This document shows, one piece after another, positions 59,301 through 64,000 of a stretch of 64,000 nucleotides of DNA. The DNA comes from Edaphochlamys debaryana (taxonomy: Eukaryota > Chlorophyta > Chlorophyceae > Chlamydomonadales): assembly GCA_016858145.1 (NCBI GenBank), contig JAEHOE010000166.1, positions 124,001 through 188,000 on the forward strand. Reading direction: 5' to 3'. Numbering within the stretch: position 1 is the stretch's first letter; each line of letters begins with the position of its first letter. The notes under the pieces are model-generated. The model worked only from the letters and a program-made list of their open reading frames with translations, ran no database searches and was not told where the DNA came from. A program made the translations under genes and the position numbers.

Positions 59301-61755
59301 TTAGCTCGGGGCCACCAGGCGTCTCCTCCACCTCCCCCGCACCATGCTCCCCGTCCTCCGGCGCCGCCCCGTCACGACTGCCGCAGCCGGACACCCGTGG
59401 CTGGAGCCCGCCCGCGCCCGCTGTGACCGATCGTATTGCCGCCACAGCCGCTGCCGAGCTTGCGAGCGCCTCCACCGGCCATAGGGCCAGCTGGGGCCCA
59501 ACGCCCTCCTCTCCCGGCGTGTCGGCTGCCAGGGCGCCGTCCGAGCCTCGGTGCTCTCCGTGAGCCCCTCCGAGCACGGACATGAAAGCATCCGTGGACA
59601 AAGTGCTGATGTCCTCCGGCCTTCCGTCTGTCATGGCGCCGCCGGGCCTGGGCAACCATGACTCATCGAGGCTTGCGGGCTCTGGCGCGGGTTGACGCGG
59701 CCCAAGCCACATCGTGGCAGGCCCGGAGGCACTCCCTTGCCCGGGTGCGGCCCGCACGGGTGCAGGCTCGGGGCCAGCTGCCAGCGACGCCGCCCCCTGC
59801 CGCGACGCACCGTCTGTGGATGGTGCCCCGGACTTGGTGGCCGAGAGAGAAGCCGAGCCCAGGCTGGTCGACGCCAGAACCTCGGGGGGCAGGGGCAGGA
59901 AGGCTGTCCCTGCGCCGTCCCCGAGGCCGGAGCCGGAGGCGGCGCTGCCGCCGGCCCCGGTGCCCACGCGCTGACTCCCCGCGGTCGTGGACGGAGTCAC
60001 GCTCGTGGTAGCTGTTCCGGCAGCTGCAGGCACAGAGAAAGACACCGACTTCCCACCAGCACCGCGCTCCCCTGCCGCTGCACCCACAGCGCCGCCAAGG
60101 GCGCCCTTGGCACCGCCAGCGCGTTGGGCCGCCGGCCTGCTGCTCGAATCCAAGTCGTCGCCGTCCCCGTGGGGCCCTGTCCCTGGGCCCTCGGCTGCCT
60201 GCAGCTCCTTTGTGCCGCCGCCCTCCAGGCCGCCCCCGCCAGCTCGCTTGGCGTTAGCAGCAGCGCGGCGGCGGCGCAGGAGGAGCACCCCAGCCACCGC
60301 CAGCCCCACCGCTGCCAGGCCGCAGGGAATGCCGATGGCTAGGCCTAGCACCGTAGAGTCTGGCGACCCGTCTCCCCCGCTGCCGCCCGGGCTGCCCGCA
60401 GCAGGAGCTGACGCCGGTTCGGCAGCTGACGAGGGTGCGGGTGAGGGCATTAGGTTCTTGTTCCCCAGAACCCACTCCGGCACGACGAGACCAGTGCTGT
60501 TGGCACCTCCGGCGTCCGACTTCGCCTCCTGCTCTGCTGCGAGCAAGGCCTGCTCCACACACGTAGCCGCGGACAACCGGCGCAGGCACCTGCAAGACAG
60601 GCATGTCATTAGTGCGTCAGTTGTGGGACGGTTGCATATCGGCACGTTGGGCCAAGCGCTAAGGACCGTTCAAATCATGCTGATCCAGTGACCCCAGCGC
60701 CCTGTCTGGCACAGACTCACTCGGTGGAGGCCTCCCGGTCGACCACCACGTACGACTCCCGTACGAGCATTACGTAACCGCCCATCAAAATGTCCCGGAA
60801 GGCAAGCGTGGTATCCGAGGGCAGGGCGGTGACCAGACTCTGCCAGTACAAGGCTCGGAGGTAGCACTGGGGTGCACCGGGCACTCGCGGAGTGTTGTAA
60901 CAGAAGGGCGGACCCGAGGCTGAGAAGGTTCCATTCTGCTTGCCCTCGCCCCATCGCGGTGTCGCCAGGGAATTGGCGTATCCCAGCTCGGACGGGATTG
61001 CTGCGATACGGCGGACTACGCAGCTGCGTTCGGGGGTGGGGCGGGGCAGAAGGAAGTCGTACTTTAGGGGTGCTGGAGGATCCCGGCGGCCGAGGGTAAA
61101 GAGTGCAGTCAATCCCAAGCACTGCTCGTCGAGGACCTCGGCAGAGTTATCAGCATTCAGCGTCTCATGGCACGCGCTTGGCACAGATATAGTGCCTATG
61201 ACTACGGCTGGCCACCCCTATGACTACAAGTTGACTACCGCCACCCGTGTTCACCCCTCCCCGCCACTACCGCCCCCAACTCGACCCGCCATGCCCCCTC
61301 CTATCCCTCAACGCTCAACGCTCAACGCACCTGTCATACATCACGAAGGCCCCAGGTGACATTCTGATAGGCCGATCAGTCATGCCCAGGGCCACCTTCA
61401 CGTTTGAAACCTCAAGCTGCCTGAAGGTGACCCAGACGTTGGCCGCCAGCTGGTAGAGGTTGTAGGCCCCCTGCCAGTCGATTGCAGCATAAGTATAAGC
61501 CGTTGGCGCACCATCTGGCTGCATTGCCGAGACAGTGATGTTTCTGTCGACGAGAACGACGGACGGCCATTCCGCGCCGGGAGTGACCACCAGCAGAGCG
61601 CTCCCGACTTCGACATGGCTGATGGTGCTGTCTGCGAAGCTGTCGTAGAGCTCGCGAATAGTGCGAACCACTCTGGTGTCCAGCTGCTGCGCAAGACAGC
61701 ATCCGCGGGCCGAAGCATAGACGGCCAGCGCCAGCACCAGCGCTCGTATGAGCAT
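56342..61755 (-). CDS. K4: divergent receptor-like kinase with HGD/DLG motifs
   Basis: Start ATG at 61755; the frame extends upstream but only through non-ATG codons. Exons include 61755-61331 (signal MLIRALVLALAVYASA, then beta-helix-like SVVLVDRNITVSAM and VWVTFRQLEVSNVKV), 61176-60721 (Cys-containing ectodomain, ECYLRALYW-type region, ILMGGYVMLV), 60589-59290 (membrane helix VLGLAIGIPCGLAAVGLAV followed by RRRRAAANAKR and a long Ala/Gly/Ser juxtamembrane region), 59202-59076 (VIGMGAFAVVLRG), then about 58.86-58.78 kb (LPVAVKAITF), 58.60 (LRHEHIVATYDV), 58.12 (LLLVQELADGGTLRQLYG), 57.7 (GVAYLHAKGIVHGG), 57.4 (DLSPANILL, KLADLGL), 57.0 (GTPYYICPRML) and 56.75-56.34 (DMFPLGVLLWELWWG to the stop). 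The catalytic loop reads HGDLSPAN (non-RD) and the Mg loop DLG. Lys, catalytic Asp, Asn and DLG Asp remain, so weak or altered activity is possible. The donor after ALCQ appears to be GC. Confidence 0.75.
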
Positions 61756-63284
61756 CAAAATTGCGTCGATGCTAAGGCGGAGAGTTAGCACCCGAGTTGG
61801 CCTGACGCTGCGTCCCGCCCGAGCGGGCTCAGCGTTCCAGGCGCCATGTATCTATCCACTATACGTTGTAGGCATCCTCTTGCATGTCACAGCCGTTCGC
61901 CTCGGGCAGAAAAAGGAGGTGAGTGTCGCTGACACGCAAGGCGCGATACTGACTGCTCTAGTATGCAGCTTTGATTACAGTGTGCCTAGTTATGTGTAAA
62001 CTCGCAGCATACACTCAGCTTTGACAGACAGAGGGTCGGGTTGCCCGTACCCCCGCCGAAAGACCGTATGCACCTCCGCTGTCAAGACTGCGGGCCCGTG
62101 TCAAGGCTGAGTCCCCAGCGGACACGCCTCTACAATTGGTCTGCCTTGCAGGGTGCGGGCGAGCGACGGCTGAGAGCACGAACCGTTCCGTGTCGAGTTT
62201 CTGACCCCGTCACCCGACGAAGTTCCCGCTACTCGCCGGCACACTGCAATCGGGGCCTTTCGCCCCTCGAGGTCGCAGGCTTCAAGCTTCTAGCTTCGTG
62301 CCCACTGCGGCACTGCCGGCCGTCCCCACTTCTTCGCCAACCCTCACTTTGTACTACCCTACTCTTCAGTACGGTACCCTGCCCGTCCGCGCATCACAAG
62401 GGCTGAGCTGATCAACGCCACATTAGTGACTCCGTGTGGACCGCATGATATCGAGCAGCACCACTCCAGCCCAGTTCGCCTCTACCCTCCACCAGCACAG
62501 TGTGGACGTACCAACGCCCCTTACAGGTCGCCATGTCGAAACTCGAGGAGCGGCCGCTCCTACTTCGTGCCGGCGGCCCACAGGCCCCTGCAGCCCCCTG
62601 CCGCAATTCGTACCGTATCTCGTCCCGCACCACAGCCCACACAAGCACACGACGGGGTGAGCAGGGCACCCGGCGGCTCCTGCGGTGCGGAGGCATGCCC
62701 CTGCACGAGCGGGGCGCATACAGCCACCCCGCACCCTTCGCAGGCCTTCCCGTCGCCTTCTAAGCCACACTCGAGTCCGAGACCCACACAAATCAGGCCA
62801 CCCAAAGCAGGCCTGACACATACGGTAAGAAGCAGCCCTCCAGCCTGCATTGCCAAAGCTATGGGCACAGTCCTGACCACACATGAAGGGCACCTCCCGC
62901 AGCCATTTGCTATCGGACACAGGTGCAGGGCATCTGCGACGGCCACCTTCTGTGGCCCCTTCTGTGGCACCTTCTGTGACCTCACGCTAGTCTAGCGTGC
63001 CCCTAACCTACCTGCATCCCATACATGCCTCTCTGTGGGCGCACGACTGCCTACCCTAGCCACCCACCCGACACGTCCTGACCCGCTAGCCTCCCACTTC
63101 TCTACCTGCATGGTCCCACCATATGTCAAGCACGTCTCACCATCACAGTCTGAGTATCAAACGTGGAAATCGAAGGAGACTGCTCTGCCTGTATCCCGCA
63201 GCGAGGCTCTTCCCACACCCGGACGCCCAACCCAAAACGTCACCCGCGCCCCTCGCCCGCGCTCCGCTGCCTACCCCTGCCACG
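61756..63284. other. Intergenic region upstream of K4
   Basis: It contains the presumed K4 promoter and the 3' UTR of the next minus-strand gene. The minus-strand TGTAA at 62525-62521 is a possible distal poly(A) signal. No domain-bearing frame was recognised. Confidence 0.45.
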
Positions 63285-63848
63285 TTAGAAGTGGTATGCG
63301 TCATCATCACTGTCGGCGTCACTCTCCTGCCCGTCCCACCAATTGCGCCGAGCAGACGCCGCCGCGCCGCCGGCCCGGTACCCCGCGTACGTGCTGCCCG
63401 CTGCATAGTTGGGCCGCTGTGACCCAGCAGCCCCCGCGCCAGCTGCCGGCCGTGTGCCAGCGGTCGCTCCACCGTTGCTCGCATTGCCGGCCGCGGCGGG
63501 GCGAGCCCCCGTGGGCGCCGCGCGCCTCGCCCCAGCACCCGCCGGCGCAGCGCCGCCGTACGCAGCGCCGCCGTACGCAGTGTACGAGGTTCCGTACGAA
63601 GCCGTACCGGGCGCGGGACGTGCACGGGCTCCTGCACCCGGTGCGGCCCCCGACCCGGCGCGGTAGAAGAAGTATGGGTCGGCGCCGTACGCGCTCGAGA
63701 AGCCGTACCTTGAGCCGCCACCGCCGTACGCGCCGCCACCGTACGCGCTGCTGAAGGCGGCGCCGTACCGTGCGGATGGCGGCTGCTCTGCGTCCAGCAG
63801 TTGGTCCACCTTGCGCCGCCGGGCCTTGTCGGACAGTTCCTCATGCGC
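63285..63848 (-). CDS. 3' end of a Gly/Tyr/Ala-rich protein, possibly a J-domain protein (partial)
   Basis: The last exon follows an acceptor CCCCAG at 63854-63849 and ends at the TAA 63287-63285 (187 codons plus stop). It opens with AHEELSDKARRRKVDQLLDA, which resembles the end of a J domain (A..LSD..RR..D), so a DnaJ-like co-chaperone is possible. The rest is low complexity, rich in Gly, Ala and Tyr (SAYGGGAYGGGG, YGTSYTAYGGAAYGG), and finishes with NWWDGQESDADSDDDAYHF. Upstream exons lie beyond 64000 or in the last 150 bases. The J-domain call rests on about 20 residues. Confidence 0.5.
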   Translation of the reverse strand, partial: AHEELSDKARRRKVDQLLDAEQPPSARYGAAFSSAYGGGAYGGGGSRYGFSSAYGADPYFFYRAGSGAAPGAGARARPAPGTASYGTSYTAYGGAAYGGAAPAGAGARRAAPTGARPAAAGNASNGGATAGTRPAAGAGAAGSQRPNYAAGSTYAGYRAGGAAASARRNWWDGQESDADSDDDAYHF

Positions 63849-64000
63849 CTGGGGCCAGGGGAGAGCAAGGGCACACAATGAATCTGAGGAGAGGAAGAAC
63901 CGCCAAAGCTACAGCCTCGAGGGAGCGCAAGGACTACGAAGCAAGTGCCAGCAGCCCCTACTGTCCATGTTGCCACCATGGGCAGGGCCGCTGCACACGA

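Noticed and set aside
1..64000. CRISPR arrays, rRNA, prokaryotic operons or phage genes
   Set aside because: No regularly spaced repeats, rRNA cores or ribosome-binding-site/operon layout; genes are spliced and eukaryotic.

Overview
The window is GC-rich nuclear DNA of a green alga, most likely a volvocine (Chlamydomonas/Gonium/Volvox group). The reasons are intron-dense genes with GT(G/A)AG(C/G) donors, C/G-ending codons with Ala/Pro/Gly-rich linkers, TGTAA motifs at plausible poly(A) positions, and a gene carrying a VARL (RegA-like, SAND-type) domain, a family known from volvocine algae. Nothing looks bacterial. All gene models were spliced by eye from frame, splice consensus and paralogue comparison.

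Layout: (1) 1 to about 4.0 kb is the 3' end of a Ty3/gypsy LTR retrotransposon. It has an integrase with a C-terminal PHD finger, followed in another frame by an ORF that resembles a degenerate DNA methyltransferase. (2) 4.9-7.9 kb (minus) is the VARL gene. (3) 9.4-15.1 kb (minus), 15.6-21.3 kb (plus) and 39.7-46.6 kb (plus) hold three paralogues (A, B, C). They encode tandem winged-helix modules resembling OST-HTH/LOTUS, ending in an RNase D/EXD1-like domain that seems to lack its catalytic acids. A fourth, broken copy of the last exon lies at 37.9-38.3 kb (minus). A and B are divergent across 470 bp. A and C are inverted relatives. (4) 23.1-29.3, 31.4-37.4 and 47.9-54.6 kb (all minus) are three close paralogues (K1, K2, K3) of a receptor-like TKL protein kinase: signal peptide, beta-helix-like ectodomain, one membrane segment, complete kinase domain. 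(5) 56.3-61.8 kb (minus) is a fourth, divergent receptor-like kinase (K4) with HGD and DLG variants of the catalytic motifs. (6) 63.3 kb to the right edge (minus) is the 3' end of a Gly/Tyr-rich gene with a J-domain-like fragment.

The region looks like a zone of local gene amplification in which two unrelated families (LOTUS-like/pseudo-exonuclease proteins and receptor-like kinases) expanded in an interleaved way. Intron sharing shows mosaic similarity, probably from gene conversion. The most novel candidates are the LOTUS-like/pseudo-exonuclease family, which suggests an RNA-binding or small-RNA-type function, and the methyltransferase-like ORF of the retrotransposon.
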